Shown: positions 40,847 to 50,777, counted from the first letter of the stretch. The stretch is DNA of 64,000 bases from Streptomyces sp. 1222.5 (GCF_900105245.1 NZ_FNSZ01000001.1:2728001-2792000), one strand, 5' to 3'. The notes: generated from the sequence alone by a model not told the origin. Numbers and translations are program-made.

Positions 40847-40987
40847 TTGCGGTGTCCGGGGCCGCGTCCGGAACCCGCGTCCCGGCCGTGTCCGGCCGGT
40901 CGTCCCCGGCGACCCGGAGGTGGCCCGGAGCGAACCGGGGCGCCCCAGAGCGACCCGGAGTGCTCCGCAGGCGATCGGCGGCCGGTG

Positions 40988-42199
40988 TCAGTCGCCGATC
41001 AGGGCGTCCACGAACGCCTCCGGCTCGAACGGCGCGAGGTCGTCCGCGCCCTCGCCGAGCCCGATCAGCTTGACCGGGACGCCCAGCTCGCGCTGGACGG
41101 CGACGACGATGCCGCCCTTGGCCGTACCGTCCAGCTTGGTCAGCACGATGCCGGTGATGTCCACGACCTCGGCGAAGACCCGCGCCTGCACCAGGCCGTT
41201 CTGGCCGGTGGTGGCGTCGAGGACCAGCAGCACCTCGTCCAGCGGCGCGTGCTTCTCCACGACGCGCTTGACCTTGCCCAGCTCGTCCATGAGACCGGTC
41301 TTGGTGTGCAGCCGGCCGGCGGTGTCGATGAGGACCACGTCGACCCCCATCTCCTTGCCCTCCTTCACCGCGTCGAAGGCGACGGAGGCGGGGTCGCCCG
41401 CCTCCGGCCCGCGCACGGTGTGGGCGCCGACGCGCTCGCCCCAGGTCTGGAGCTGGTCGGCGGCGGCGGCGCGGAAGGTGTCGGCGGCGCCGAGCACGAC
41501 CGTGCGGCCGTCGGCCACGAGCACGCGGGCGAGCTTGCCGGTGGTGGTGGTCTTGCCGGTGCCGTTGACACCGACGACCATCACGATGCCCGGCTTGCGG
41601 TCCTCGGGCTCGGTCCTCACCGTGCGGTCGACGTCGGTGCCGACCAGCTTGAGCAGCTCCTCGCGGAGCAGGCCGCGCAGCTCCACCGGGGTGCGGGTGC
41701 CGAGCACCTTCACCCGCTCGCGCAGGCTGTCGACCAGTTCCTGGGTGGGCTGCACACCGACGTCGGCGGTGAGCAGGGTGTCCTCGATCTCCTCCCAGGT
41801 GTCGTCGTCCAGGTGCTCGCGCGAGAGCAGCGTGAGCAGACCCTTGCCGAGGGCGGTCTGGGAACGGGACAGGCGGGCGCGCAGCCGGACCAGCCGACCG
41901 GCGGTGGGCTCCGGGATCTCGAGCTGCGGGACCTCGAGTTCGGGGCCGGCGGGAGGCTCCTCTACGACGACCGGTGCGGGGCCGCCGGGGAGATCCACCT
42001 CCTCGATCGTCCGGCGCGGTTCGTCGCGCGGCGTCTCGGCCTCGTCGCCGACGTGCGGCTCGGCCGGGGGCGCGGTGATGTCGGGCGTCTTCGGGGGCGG
42101 CGGTGGCAGCGGCTTCCGGCGCCGGCTGCCCACGATCAGCCCGCCGAGCGCGCCGAGCACGACCACGGCGATGACTACAGCAAGGATGATGGTTTCCAT
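40988..42199 (-). CDS. ftsY: SRP receptor FtsY
   Basis: FtsY docks the SRP-ribosome complex at the membrane. The 403-aa protein begins METIILAVVIAVVVLGALGG, a membrane helix. A Pro/Glu-rich linker (about 30-95) follows, then the N domain and the G domain with VNGTGKTTTTGKL, DTAGRLH, TKLDGTAKGG and GLGEGADDL. ATG 42199 keeps the membrane helix. The frame is open upstream without support. It is transcribed away from the permease gene. Confidence 0.96.
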   Translation of the reverse strand: METIILAVVIAVVVLGALGGLIVGSRRRKPLPPPPPKTPDITAPPAEPHVGDEAETPRDEPRRTIEEVDLPGGPAPVVVEEPPAGPELEVPQLEIPEPTAGRLVRLRARLSRSQTALGKGLLTLLSREHLDDDTWEEIEDTLLTADVGVQPTQELVDSLRERVKVLGTRTPVELRGLLREELLKLVGTDVDRTVRTEPEDRKPGIVMVVGVNGTGKTTTTGKLARVLVADGRTVVLGAADTFRAAAADQLQTWGERVGAHTVRGPEAGDPASVAFDAVKEGKEMGVDVVLIDTAGRLHTKTGLMDELGKVKRVVEKHAPLDEVLLVLDATTGQNGLVQARVFAEVVDITGIVLTKLDGTAKGGIVVAVQRELGVPVKLIGLGEGADDLAPFEPEAFVDALIGD

Positions 42200-42369
42200 A
42201 ACCCGTCCAGTATCAGCCATGGGTAACCGCAGGCCCTCGTTTGTGGCTTCCTCCGAGAGACAAACGCCACGTATGGCGAGGAGTGGGATCAAAGTACGAT
42301 GGTGGCGGCGCTGTTGACGCGCGTAGAGTCCCCTCGTCCCTGTCCCCCCACGTCTGGGCACCCTCTTTC

Positions 42370-43821
42370 ATGAGCAAAACAGTCGAGACCGAAGGCGCTC
42401 TCGAGACCCGAGGCATCGAACAGGTCCCCGACCACGAGCGCACCGCGAAGACCCGTGAGCTGTTCCCCACCTGGGTCGGTGCGAACATCAGCGTGCTGCT
42501 GCTGACGATGGGCGCGAGCCTCGTCGTCGCGTACCACCTGAACATCTGGCAGGCCCTCGTCGTCGCGGTGTCCGCGCCGATCGTGTCGTACGGCCTGGTC
42601 GGGCTGATCGGCATCGCGGGCAAGCGGGGCGGAGCGCCCGGCATGGCGCTCTCGCGCGCCGTCTTCGGACAGCGCGGCAACCTGCTGCCGGGTTCGCTGA
42701 TCTGGGTGGCCCGCTGGGGCTGGGAGACGATCAACGCGGTGACCGGCGCCTACGCGATGCTCACCATCCTGGACATCCTGTTCGGCATCCGGGCGAACAG
42801 CGTGCTGGACATGGTCACGCTGCTGGTGTTCGTCGTCGCGACCTTCGCGATCTCGGGGCTCGGCATCAACGCCGTGCAGAAGTGCAACAAGTACGCCACC
42901 TATCTGTTCGGCGTGTTCTCGGTGCTCGTCCTCGGCTACCTGGTGGCGAACACCGACTGGTCGAAGGTCATGGACCACAGCGCCGGCTCGACGGCCGCGG
43001 TGATCACCGGCATCGGCATGATCGCCGCCGGCGGTGTCAGCTGGATCCCGTCCGCGCCGGACTTCACCCGCTACCTGCCGCGCACGGCCTCGTCGAAGGC
43101 GATCGTGGGCACGGCGGTGGGCGGCGCGGGTGTCGTCGTCCTGCCGATGGTGCTGATGGGCGCGGTCATGGCGGTGTCCACGCCGGATCTGGCGTCGGCG
43201 AGCGACCCGGTGTCCTTCCTCGGCGAGATCCTGCCGACGTGGATCGCGGTGCCGTACCTGTGCATCGCGCTGATCGGCATGCTGCTGATCAACTCGATGT
43301 CGATGTACTCGGCCGGGTTCACCGCGCAGACCCTCGGCTTCAAGGTGCCGCGCCACTGGGCGGTCTCGGTCAACGCCGTGATCTCGCTGATCTTCGGCGG
43401 GGTGCTGATGCTGGTGGCGACGAGCTTCATGGGCTCGTTCATCGCCTTCCTGTCCCTGCTGGCGGTCGCCTTCTCCGCCTGGGTGGGCGTCTTCGGCGCG
43501 GACATGCTGCGCCGCACGGAGTACGACGCCCGCGCGATGGCCGACACCACCCGCACCAGCGCCTACTGGTACCGGGGCGGCTTCTCCCCCGCGGCCGTGG
43601 CCGCGTGGGCGATCGGCCTGGTCTCGGGTCTGATGTTCACCACCTCGGACTGGTTCACCGGCCCGCTCGCGAAGAACAACGTCATCGGCGAGTACGGCCT
43701 CGGCTGGGTCGCCACGATCGTGATCTCGGGCCTGCTGTACCTCGCCCTGCCGAAGCCGGCCGTGACCACCCCGGCACGGACCGAGGAGCCGGCCGAGGAG
43801 CCCGTGACCGCGGGCGTCTGA
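42370..43821 (+). CDS. NCS1-family purine/cytosine permease
   Basis: The 483-aa protein has about twelve membrane segments and typical NCS1 motifs: FPTWVGANISVLLLTMGASL, GGAPGMALSRAVFGQRGNLLPG, WGWETINAVTGAY and GIGMIAAGGVSWIPSAPDFTRYLP. Members co-transport a purine, cytosine, allantoin or similar ring with a cation; the substrate here is not predictable. ATG 42370 is preferred over an upstream in-frame extension. It is divergent from ftsY with about 170 bp between. Confidence 0.93.
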   Translation: MSKTVETEGALETRGIEQVPDHERTAKTRELFPTWVGANISVLLLTMGASLVVAYHLNIWQALVVAVSAPIVSYGLVGLIGIAGKRGGAPGMALSRAVFGQRGNLLPGSLIWVARWGWETINAVTGAYAMLTILDILFGIRANSVLDMVTLLVFVVATFAISGLGINAVQKCNKYATYLFGVFSVLVLGYLVANTDWSKVMDHSAGSTAAVITGIGMIAAGGVSWIPSAPDFTRYLPRTASSKAIVGTAVGGAGVVVLPMVLMGAVMAVSTPDLASASDPVSFLGEILPTWIAVPYLCIALIGMLLINSMSMYSAGFTAQTLGFKVPRHWAVSVNAVISLIFGGVLMLVATSFMGSFIAFLSLLAVAFSAWVGVFGADMLRRTEYDARAMADTTRTSAYWYRGGFSPAAVAAWAIGLVSGLMFTTSDWFTGPLAKNNVIGEYGLGWVATIVISGLLYLALPKPAVTTPARTEEPAEEPVTAGV

Positions 43822-43954
43822 CCGGGGCCGGCCGGAGCGGCCGCCCTGTGCCCGCGCGGGTCGTCCACGAGTCCGCCTTCCTCGTCATAGCAATCTGACG
43901 CTTCGTCAGCTACCGTCCCCCTCCACCGCTCTTCGCACCGGAGGGGGACTTCGC

Positions 43955-44926
43955 ATGCCCGTCACGGTCGTACGTTTCAATCTCGTCGAGCCCGGCGCCA
44001 CGCCCGCCTCCCTCGCCGCCCGGTACCGGACCGCCCTGGAGATGGCCGCGTACGCGGACGAGCACGGGATCACCACCGTGCAGACCGAGGAGCACCACGG
44101 CGCGGGCAACAACTGGCTGCCGTCGCCGTTCACCTTCGCTGGCGCGGTGTTCGGGGCCACCCGCCGGATCGCGGTGACGGTGTCGGCGGTGATCGGCCCG
44201 CTGCACGACCCGCTGCGGCTGGCCGAGGACATCGCCGTACTGGACCTGCTCAGCGGCGGCCGCCTGGTGACCGTGGCCGGGATCGGCTACCGGCCCGAGG
44301 AGTACGAGCTGTTCGGCGTCGACTGGAAACGGCGCGGCCGGCTCCAGGACGAGCTGCTGGAGACGCTGCTGAAGGCGTGGTCGGGCGCGGAGTTCGCGTA
44401 CCGGGGCCGCCGGGTGCGGGTCACTCCGCGTCCGTTCACCGATCCGCATCCGCTGCTGCTGGTCGGCGGCTCCTCCAGGGCTGCCGCCCGCCGGGCCGCC
44501 CGGCTGGGCCTGCCGTTCTTCCCGAGCGCGCACCTGCCGGAGCTGGAGGCGTACTACAAGGAGCAGCTCACCGCGTACGGCACCGAGGGCTGGACGATGA
44601 TGCCGGCCGCCGAGACCCCTCTCCTCCACCTCGCCGAGGACCCGGACCGGACCTGGGCCGAGTACGGCGAGCACTTCCTGCACGAGGCCCGGACGTACGC
44701 CTCCTGGCAGTCGGACCAGATCCGCTCGGCGGTGAGGTCCGCGGCGACCTCGGTCGCGGAACTGCGCGCGGAGGGTGTGTACCGGATCCTCACCCCGCAG
44801 GAGTGCGTCGCCCAGCGGCTGGACAGCCTGGTCCTCCATCCGCTTGCGGGCGGCATGCCCCTGGAGGAGGGCTGGCGAAGCCTGCGTCTGCTCGCGGAGC
44901 GGGTGATCCCGGCGCTGGAGGGGTGA
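43955..44926 (+). CDS. LLM-class flavin-dependent oxidoreductase
   Basis: The 323-aa protein has the luciferase-like monooxygenase TIM barrel: TVQTEEHHG, DPLRLAEDIAVLDLLSGGRL, VAGIGYRPEEYELFGVDWKRRG and LLVGGSSRAAARRAARLGLPFFPS. These use reduced FMN or F420; the substrate is unknown. A GGAGGGGG element precedes ATG 43955. It is downstream of the permease on the same strand, 133 bp away. Confidence 0.93.
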   Translation: MPVTVVRFNLVEPGATPASLAARYRTALEMAAYADEHGITTVQTEEHHGAGNNWLPSPFTFAGAVFGATRRIAVTVSAVIGPLHDPLRLAEDIAVLDLLSGGRLVTVAGIGYRPEEYELFGVDWKRRGRLQDELLETLLKAWSGAEFAYRGRRVRVTPRPFTDPHPLLLVGGSSRAAARRAARLGLPFFPSAHLPELEAYYKEQLTAYGTEGWTMMPAAETPLLHLAEDPDRTWAEYGEHFLHEARTYASWQSDQIRSAVRSAATSVAELRAEGVYRILTPQECVAQRLDSLVLHPLAGGMPLEEGWRSLRLLAERVIPALEG

Positions 44927-45020
44927 GGCGTGCGGGGCGGAGGCGGCCGCCGCGTCCCGGGTCCCGGCTCGGCTGCCGGCAGGGGGACCGGGCCGAAGCG
45001 GGCGAGAGGTACGGCCGGAC

Positions 45021-45082
45021 GATCCGTGAAGCTCCGTGATCGGTGAAGCTTCGTGATCGGTGAAGCCTGGGTGATCGGTGGA
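45021..45082. repeat. 17-bp tandem repeats
   Basis: Units GATCCGTGAAGCTCCGT, GATCGGTGAAGCTTCGT and GATCGGTGAAGCCTGGGT stand head to tail, with a fourth partial copy (GATCGGTGGA). That makes about 3.6 copies with a few changes and one inserted base. They follow the LLM oxidoreductase gene by about 95 bp. Confidence 0.85.
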
Positions 45083-45429
45083 GGAGAGGCTGCGGCCGTT
45101 CCGGAACAAGGCGGGTCCGGCGCACGGTGCGGGCGGACGACCGTGTGCGCGGCGCTCGCCGGCGCCCTGAACGGCTTGGGTGCGCTGGCGCCCGACCACG
45201 CCACGAAGACCCGGCCGGAGCGTCGCGGCTCCGCGTCCGTGGCGTTGGAGGCGCCGCCACCGGACCGGGCGCGGGCAGGGCAGGTGTCGCGGCCCCTTGC
45301 GGGCGGCCCGTGGGCGGCGGCACCGCTCTTCCGTTCGCGAGCAGGGGCTCGGGCGGTCGCGTCCCCGGTGGGAGCGTCGGCACGCGGGAGGCGGTCCGGG
45401 CGGCCCCGGCACGCGCCAGTGATGCGACA

Positions 45430-45473
45430 CCGCCGCCCCCGATCCGGGCGGTGGCCGGGATCGGGGGCGGCGG
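45430..45473 (-). terminator. Strong hairpin after glcP
   Basis: CCGCCGCCCCCGATCC and its exact complement form a perfect 16-bp stem with a 12-nt loop, 60 bp beyond the glcP stop. It lacks a U-tract and may act in both directions. Confidence 0.8.
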
Positions 45474-45532
45474 ACGGTACGAGGAGAGGGGCAGCGGGGA
45501 CTTGGCCCTTCTCCCCGAGTACGGGGGGCCGG

Positions 45533-46951
45533 TCAGCCCATCTCCTCCAGCGCCTTGCCCTTCGTCTCCTTGACGAACTTGAGGACGAACGGGATGGAGA
45601 GCGCGGCGAAGATCGTGTAGATCACGTACGTGCCGGAGAGGTTCCAGTCGGCCAGCGACGGGAAGCTCGCGGTGATGGCCCAGTTGGCGATCCACTGCGC
45701 GGAGGCGGCGACGCCGAGGGCGGCGGCGCGGATCCGGTTCGGGAACATCTCGCCGAGGAAGACCCAGACCACCACGCCCCAGGACAGGGCGAAGAAGAGG
45801 ACGAAGATGTGGGCGGCGATCAGGGCGACCCAGCCCTGCGTGGCCGGGAGCTTGCCGTCGACCAGGTTGTAGGAGAACGCCCAGGCCTCGAGGCCGAGAC
45901 CGATGACCATGCCGACCGAGCCGATGAGGGCGAGCGGCTTGCGGCCGATGCGGTCCACGAAGATCATCGCGATCACGGTGCCGACGATGTTGATGATCGA
46001 CGTCGTGAAGGAGTAGAAGAACGACTCCGTCGGGTCGACGCCGACCGACTGCCACAGCGTCGAGGAGTAGTAGAACGCGACGTTGATGCCGACGAACTGC
46101 TGGAAGACCGACAGGCCGATACCGACCCAGACGATCGGCTTGAAGAAGAAGGAGCCGCCGAGCAGGTCCTTGAAGGTCGACTTGTGCTCGCGCTTCATGG
46201 CGCGCTCGATCTCGGTGACGCGGGCGTCCAGGTCGATCTTGTCGCCCTCGACCTCCTTGAGCACCTCACGGGCGCGCTCGTTGCGGCCGACCTCGATCAG
46301 GAAGCGCGGCGACTCGGGGATCGCGAAGGAGAGCAGACCGTACAGGACCGCCGGGACCACCATGACGCCGAGCATGACCTGCCAGGCCTCGAGGCCCATC
46401 AGCTTGCCGCGCTGGTTGCCGCCCGCCGCGTTCAGGATGGCCCAGTTGACGAGCTGGGAGACGGCGATGCCGACCACGATCGCGGCCTGCTGGAAGGAAC
46501 CGAGACGGCCGCGGTACGCGGGCGGGGCGACCTCGGCGATGTAGGCGGGGCCGATGACCGAGGCCATGCCGATGGCGAAGCCGCCGATGATGCGCCAGAA
46601 GGCGAGGTCCCACAGGGCGAACGGCAGCGCGGAGCCGACGGCGCTGATCGTGAAGAGGACCGCGGCGATCTGCATGCAGCGGATGCGGCCGATGCGGTCG
46701 GCTATGCGGCCGGCCGTGGCGGCGCCGATGGCACAGCCGATCAGGGCGATCGCGATGACCTGCGCGAGGGCCGCCGAGCCGACGTCGTAGCGGTCCCGGA
46801 TGGCCTCGACGGCGCCGTTGATGACGGAGCTGTCGTAGCCGAACAGGAAACCGCCCATGGCGGCAGCCGCCGCGATGAAGATGACGTGCCCGAGATGTTC
46901 GGGATGAGCCGTGTTGGCTCCTGGCTGTGGTGCCTGCGCAGTGCTGGTCAC
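45533..46951 (-). CDS. glcP: Glucose permease GlcP, MFS sugar-porter family
   Basis: In S. coelicolor glcP1 encodes the main glucose uptake system, a sugar/H+ symporter. The 472-aa protein has twelve membrane segments and sugar-porter signatures: GGFLFGYDSSVING, DRIGRIRCMQ, PAYIAEVAPPAYRGRLGSFQQ, PESPRFLIEVGR, and the QQFVGINVAFYYSS region. GTG 46951 is chosen because the frame upstream is not conserved. The gene has a good -10/-35 pair about 120 bp upstream, and an inverted repeat upstream of that. Confidence 0.9.
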   Translation of the reverse strand: MTSTAQAPQPGANTAHPEHLGHVIFIAAAAAMGGFLFGYDSSVINGAVEAIRDRYDVGSAALAQVIAIALIGCAIGAATAGRIADRIGRIRCMQIAAVLFTISAVGSALPFALWDLAFWRIIGGFAIGMASVIGPAYIAEVAPPAYRGRLGSFQQAAIVVGIAVSQLVNWAILNAAGGNQRGKLMGLEAWQVMLGVMVVPAVLYGLLSFAIPESPRFLIEVGRNERAREVLKEVEGDKIDLDARVTEIERAMKREHKSTFKDLLGGSFFFKPIVWVGIGLSVFQQFVGINVAFYYSSTLWQSVGVDPTESFFYSFTTSIINIVGTVIAMIFVDRIGRKPLALIGSVGMVIGLGLEAWAFSYNLVDGKLPATQGWVALIAAHIFVLFFALSWGVVVWVFLGEMFPNRIRAAALGVAASAQWIANWAITASFPSLADWNLSGTYVIYTIFAALSIPFVLKFVKETKGKALEEMG

Positions 46952-47063
46952 GAAAGACTCCTCGGGCCGCGGCAACGCTGCCGGGGTGGGGTGATCCCTC
47001 TCTGGTATCCAGTGGGGCACAACTTCACACCACTGACACCTGAAGGTAAAAGCAACGCTGCAG

Positions 47064-47091
47064 AGACTATGCCTTCAAGTTTCGAAGTCAA
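47064..47091 (-). promoter_or_regulatory. Promoter for glcP (sigma-70/HrdB type)
   Basis: On the minus strand TTGACT (47086-47091) and TAGTCT (47064-47069) are separated by 16 bases, close to the HrdB consensus. The transcript would have a leader of about 105 bases to the GTG. The surrounding DNA is A+T-rich compared with the rest of the window. Confidence 0.65.
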
Positions 47092-47134
47092 TAGTCGGGT
47101 TGCTGTGAGCTTCGAGACGCGCCCGAGGGTTTCG

Positions 47135-47151
47135 TGTTCAATTAGTGAACA
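47135..47151. promoter_or_regulatory. Operator-like inverted repeat upstream of glcP
   Basis: TGTTCA-ATTAG-TGAACA is a perfect 6-5-6 palindrome located 44 bp upstream of the -35 of glcP and 30 bp from the smc stop. Its binding protein is not known to me. It is A+T-rich compared with the rest of the window. Confidence 0.6.
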
Positions 47152-47180
47152 TAGGGTGAGTGGATCTTGAAAAGGGCGGC

Positions 47181-50100
47181 TCAGCGCAGCCGCTGGGAGA
47201 TCACCTTGGACACGCCGTCGCCCTGCATCGAGACGCCGTAGAGCGCGTCGGCGACCTCCATCGTGCGTTTCTGGTGCGTGATCACGATGAGCTGCGAGGC
47301 CTCCTGCAGCTCCTGCATGATCCGGATCAGCCGCTGCAGGTTGGTGTCGTCGAGCGCGGCCTCGACCTCGTCCATGACGTAGAAGGGGCTGGGCCGGGCC
47401 TTGAAGATCGACACCAGCAGCGCCACGGCCGTCAGCGAGCGTTCACCACCCGAAAGCAGGGAGAGCCGCTTGACCTTCTTGCCCGGCGGGCGCGCCTCGA
47501 CGTCCACGCCCGTGGTGAGCATGTTGTCGGGGTCGGTCAGGACGAGCCGTCCCTCGCCGCCCGGGAACAGCCGGCCGAAGACGCCCTCGAACTCGCGGGC
47601 CGTGTCCCGGTAGGCCTCCGTGAACACCTGCTCGACGCGCTCGTCGACCTCCTTCACCACCTGGAGCAGGTCGGCGCGGGTCTTCTTCAGGTCCTCCAGC
47701 TGCTCGCTGAGGAACTTGTGCCGCTCCTCCAGCGCCGCGAACTCCTCCAGCGCCAGCGGATTGACCTTGCCCAGCTGCTGGTACGCGCGCTCCGCGGCCT
47801 TCAGCCGCTTCTCCTGCTCGGCGCGTACGAAGGGCCGGGGCTGGTTGCGGGGGTGCTCGGGATCGTCGGGCAGCTGCTCGCCGTCGGCGGGGGGTGAGGG
47901 CGGCACGGGCTGGTCCGGCCCGTACTCCGACACCAGGCCGGCCGGTTCGACACCCAGTTCCTCCAGCGCCTTGGTCTCCAGCTGCTCCATGCGCAGCCGC
48001 TTCTCGGCGCCGAGGACCTCCCCGCGGTGCACCGAGTCCGTCAGTTTGTCGAGCTCGGACTTCAGTTCGCGGCCGGTCGTGCGGGCGACGGCCAGCTCCT
48101 GCTCCCGCCGCGCCTTGGCGGCCTCGGCCACGGCGCGTTCCCGCTCGGCACGGGCGAGCGACACCTCGACGTGCGCCAGCAGCTGCCGGGCGCCGGAGGC
48201 GACGGCCTCCGCCACGGCCGCCTCGTGCCGCAGCCGGGCCCGGCGCTGCTCGGCACGCGCGCGTGCCTCGCGTTCGGCGCGGGCGGCCCGGTCGAGCGAG
48301 TCGGCCCGGCCCGAGAGCCCCTTGACCCGCTCCTCGTGGGTACGGACCTGGAGACGGGCCTCCATCTCGGTCTGCCGGGCGTTGGCACCGTCGGCGGCGA
48401 GCCGGTCCCGCGCCGAGGTGTCCGGCTCGTCGTCGACCGGCATCTCCTCGGCCACGGCCAGCCGCTCGGCCAGTTCCTCGGCGTCCCGCACGGCCTTGTC
48501 CAGCGCCTCCTGCGCCCGCGCGGCCGCAGCCGCGGACCGCTCGGCCTCACCGGCCGCGCCACGCGCCTGTCCGGCGAGCCTGCCGAGCTGCTGGGCCACG
48601 GCCGACTTCTCCCGGTCGGCGGCCCGGCGCCGCTCCCCCACCTCGTCGACGAGGGCCGCCGCCCGCGTCCGCCGCTCGGCCGCCGCCTCCTGCTCCTCGG
48701 CCAGCGCCTCGCACCGCACCGCCAGCTCCGCGAGCTCGGCGGCGGCCTCGTCCACGGAGGCCTGCACCTCCAGCAGGCTGGGCGCGCCGGCCGAGCCGCC
48801 GTGCGCGAAGTGGGCGCCGAGCAGATCGCCCTCGGCGGTCACCGCGGTCAGCTCCGGGTGGGCGTAGACCAGCTCCTCGGCGTCCTCCAGAGTGGCGACG
48901 ACGACGATGCCGCGCAGCAGACGGCGGACGGCGGGCAGCAGTTCGGCGGGGCCCCGCACGAGCTGCGCGGCGGGGGTCGCCGAGCCGGGCGGCCGGCCGG
49001 CCGCTCCGTCGTCGTGGCCGGCCGCGCCGTTCCCCGCGTCCCCGTGGGGCATCTCCGGGTCGCCCGCCAGCAGCAGGGCCGCCCGGCCGCCGTCCTGTTT
49101 GCGGAGCAGACGGATCGCGTCCGCCGCCGAGGCCGGGGTCGTCACGGCGACGGCGTCGGCCGCGGCGCCGAAGGCGGCGGCGAGGGCCACCTCGTGGCCG
49201 GGGGTCACGGTCAGCAGTTCGGCGGCCGGACCGAGGACGCCGGTGAGGCGATCGCGTGCGCCGAGCAGTATGCCGGTGCCGTCCTTGCGGCGCAGGCCCA
49301 GCGCCAGCGCCTCGTGGCGGGCCCGGGTCGCGGCGCGTTCTCGTTCCGCCGCGGTGGCCGCCTCCCGTGCCGCGCCGAGCGCCGCCTCGGCCTCGGCGAG
49401 CTGCCTCCTGGCCGCCTCGTGCCGCTCGGCGAGGTCCGCGTCGTCGGCGTCCAGGCCGTCGACCTCGGTCTGCAGGGCCTCGTACTCCTCCTGGGCCCGT
49501 ACGGCCCGCTCCTGGGCCTCGTCCCGGGCCGTGGCCAGCCGGTCGATCTCGGCCTGGGCGGAGGCGGCGCGCGAGCGGGCCGCGTTGACCTGCCCGGACA
49601 GCCGGGCCAGTCCCTCACGGCGGTCGGCGATGGCGCGGGCCGCGTCCTTGAGCCGGCGCTCCTCGACGGCCAGCTCCCGTTCCAGTTCGGCGCGGTGGGC
49701 GACCGTGTCGTCCAGGGCGTGCTGGGCCGCCTCAAGGGCGGCTTCCAGTTCCGCCTCCTGCTCGCGGACGCGGGCGGCCTCGCGCTCCAGGTCCTCGGGG
49801 TCGCGGCCGCGCCGCTCCTCGGGGGGCGCGGAGGTGGCGCTCTTCACCCGGGCGTCGGCCAGGGAGACGGTGCCGCGGACCCGTTCGGCCAGCTGGGACA
49901 GCTCGTACCAGGTCTGCTGGCCGCGCTGGAGCCGGGGCGTGAGCTGCCGTACCTCGTCCTCGAGCAGGGACTCGCGGTGCACAGCCTTCCTCAGCTCGTG
50001 TTCGGCGCTCTCCTTGCGCTCCTTCAGGGCGGCCTCGTCGGCGATCTCGGCCTTGAGCGCTCGGCGCAGCCGTACGAGGTCGTCGGCGAGCAGGCGCAGC

Positions 50101-50777
50101 CGGGCGTCGCGGAGGTCCGCCTGGATGACGGCGGCCCTTCTCGCCACCGCCGCCTGACGTCCGAGGGGTTTGAGCTGACGGCGCAGTTCGTCCGTGAGGT
50201 CCTGCACGCGCGCGAGGTTGGCCTGCATCGCGTCGAGCTTCCGGAGCGCCTTCTCCTTGCGCTTGCGGTGCTTGAGGACGCCGGCGGCCTCCTCGATGAA
50301 GGCGCGGCGGCCCATGGGGTCGGCGTGCAGCACGGAGTCGAGCTGGCCCTGGCCGACGATGACGTGCATCTCGCGGCCGATGCCGGAGTCGGAGAGGAGT
50401 TCCTGGATGTCGAGCAGCCGGCAGGTGTCACCGTTGATCTGGTACTCGCTGCCGCCGTTGCGGAACATGATCCGCGTGATGGTGACCTCGGCGTACTCGA
50501 TGGGCAGCGCCCCGTCGGAGTTGTCGATGGTCAGGGACACCTCGGCGCGACCCAGCGGCGGGCGGCCGGTGGTGCCGGCGAAGATGACGTCCTCCATCTT
50601 GCCGCCGCGCAGGGACTTGGCGCCCTGTTCGCCCATGACCCAGCTGAGCGCGTCCACGACGTTGGACTTGCCCGAGCCGTTCGGGCCGACGACACACGTG
50701 ATCCCCGGCTCGAACCGGAGGGTGGTCGCCGAGGCGAACGACTTGAACCCGCGGAGGGTCAGGGCCTTGAGGTGCAC
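47181..50777 (-). CDS. smc: Chromosome segregation SMC protein
   Basis: SMC with ScpA/ScpB organises and condenses chromosomes; in Streptomyces loss disturbs spore chromosome partitioning. The 1198-aa protein starts with the N-terminal ATPase half (GPNGSGKSN, about 32-40), then a coiled coil, a hinge near 500-690, a second coil and the C-terminal half with LSGGERSLTAVALL and Walker B FYVMDEVEAALD. The hinge carries a Gly/Ala/Asp-rich insertion (PHGDAGNGAAGHDDGAA). GTG 50777 is the start. scpA/scpB are not in this window. Confidence 0.97.
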   Translation of the reverse strand: MHLKALTLRGFKSFASATTLRFEPGITCVVGPNGSGKSNVVDALSWVMGEQGAKSLRGGKMEDVIFAGTTGRPPLGRAEVSLTIDNSDGALPIEYAEVTITRIMFRNGGSEYQINGDTCRLLDIQELLSDSGIGREMHVIVGQGQLDSVLHADPMGRRAFIEEAAGVLKHRKRKEKALRKLDAMQANLARVQDLTDELRRQLKPLGRQAAVARRAAVIQADLRDARLRLLADDLVRLRRALKAEIADEAALKERKESAEHELRKAVHRESLLEDEVRQLTPRLQRGQQTWYELSQLAERVRGTVSLADARVKSATSAPPEERRGRDPEDLEREAARVREQEAELEAALEAAQHALDDTVAHRAELERELAVEERRLKDAARAIADRREGLARLSGQVNAARSRAASAQAEIDRLATARDEAQERAVRAQEEYEALQTEVDGLDADDADLAERHEAARRQLAEAEAALGAAREAATAAERERAATRARHEALALGLRRKDGTGILLGARDRLTGVLGPAAELLTVTPGHEVALAAAFGAAADAVAVTTPASAADAIRLLRKQDGGRAALLLAGDPEMPHGDAGNGAAGHDDGAAGRPPGSATPAAQLVRGPAELLPAVRRLLRGIVVVATLEDAEELVYAHPELTAVTAEGDLLGAHFAHGGSAGAPSLLEVQASVDEAAAELAELAVRCEALAEEQEAAAERRTRAAALVDEVGERRRAADREKSAVAQQLGRLAGQARGAAGEAERSAAAAARAQEALDKAVRDAEELAERLAVAEEMPVDDEPDTSARDRLAADGANARQTEMEARLQVRTHEERVKGLSGRADSLDRAARAEREARARAEQRRARLRHEAAVAEAVASGARQLLAHVEVSLARAERERAVAEAAKARREQELAVARTTGRELKSELDKLTDSVHRGEVLGAEKRLRMEQLETKALEELGVEPAGLVSEYGPDQPVPPSPPADGEQLPDDPEHPRNQPRPFVRAEQEKRLKAAERAYQQLGKVNPLALEEFAALEERHKFLSEQLEDLKKTRADLLQVVKEVDERVEQVFTEAYRDTAREFEGVFGRLFPGGEGRLVLTDPDNMLTTGVDVEARPPGKKVKRLSLLSGGERSLTAVALLVSIFKARPSPFYVMDEVEAALDDTNLQRLIRIMQELQEASQLIVITHQKRTMEVADALYGVSMQGDGVSKVISQRLR

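Larger units (their letters stand above)
44927..45532. other. Intergenic with tandem repeats and a hairpin
   Basis: No gene is supported in these 606 bp. They contain 17-bp tandem repeats at 45021-45082 and a strong hairpin at 45430-45473. The sequence is otherwise GC-rich and low-complexity. Confidence 0.55.

Noticed and set aside
45053..47170. Plus-strand frame antisense to glcP
   Set aside because: It is antisense to a well-supported transporter gene and has no domain.
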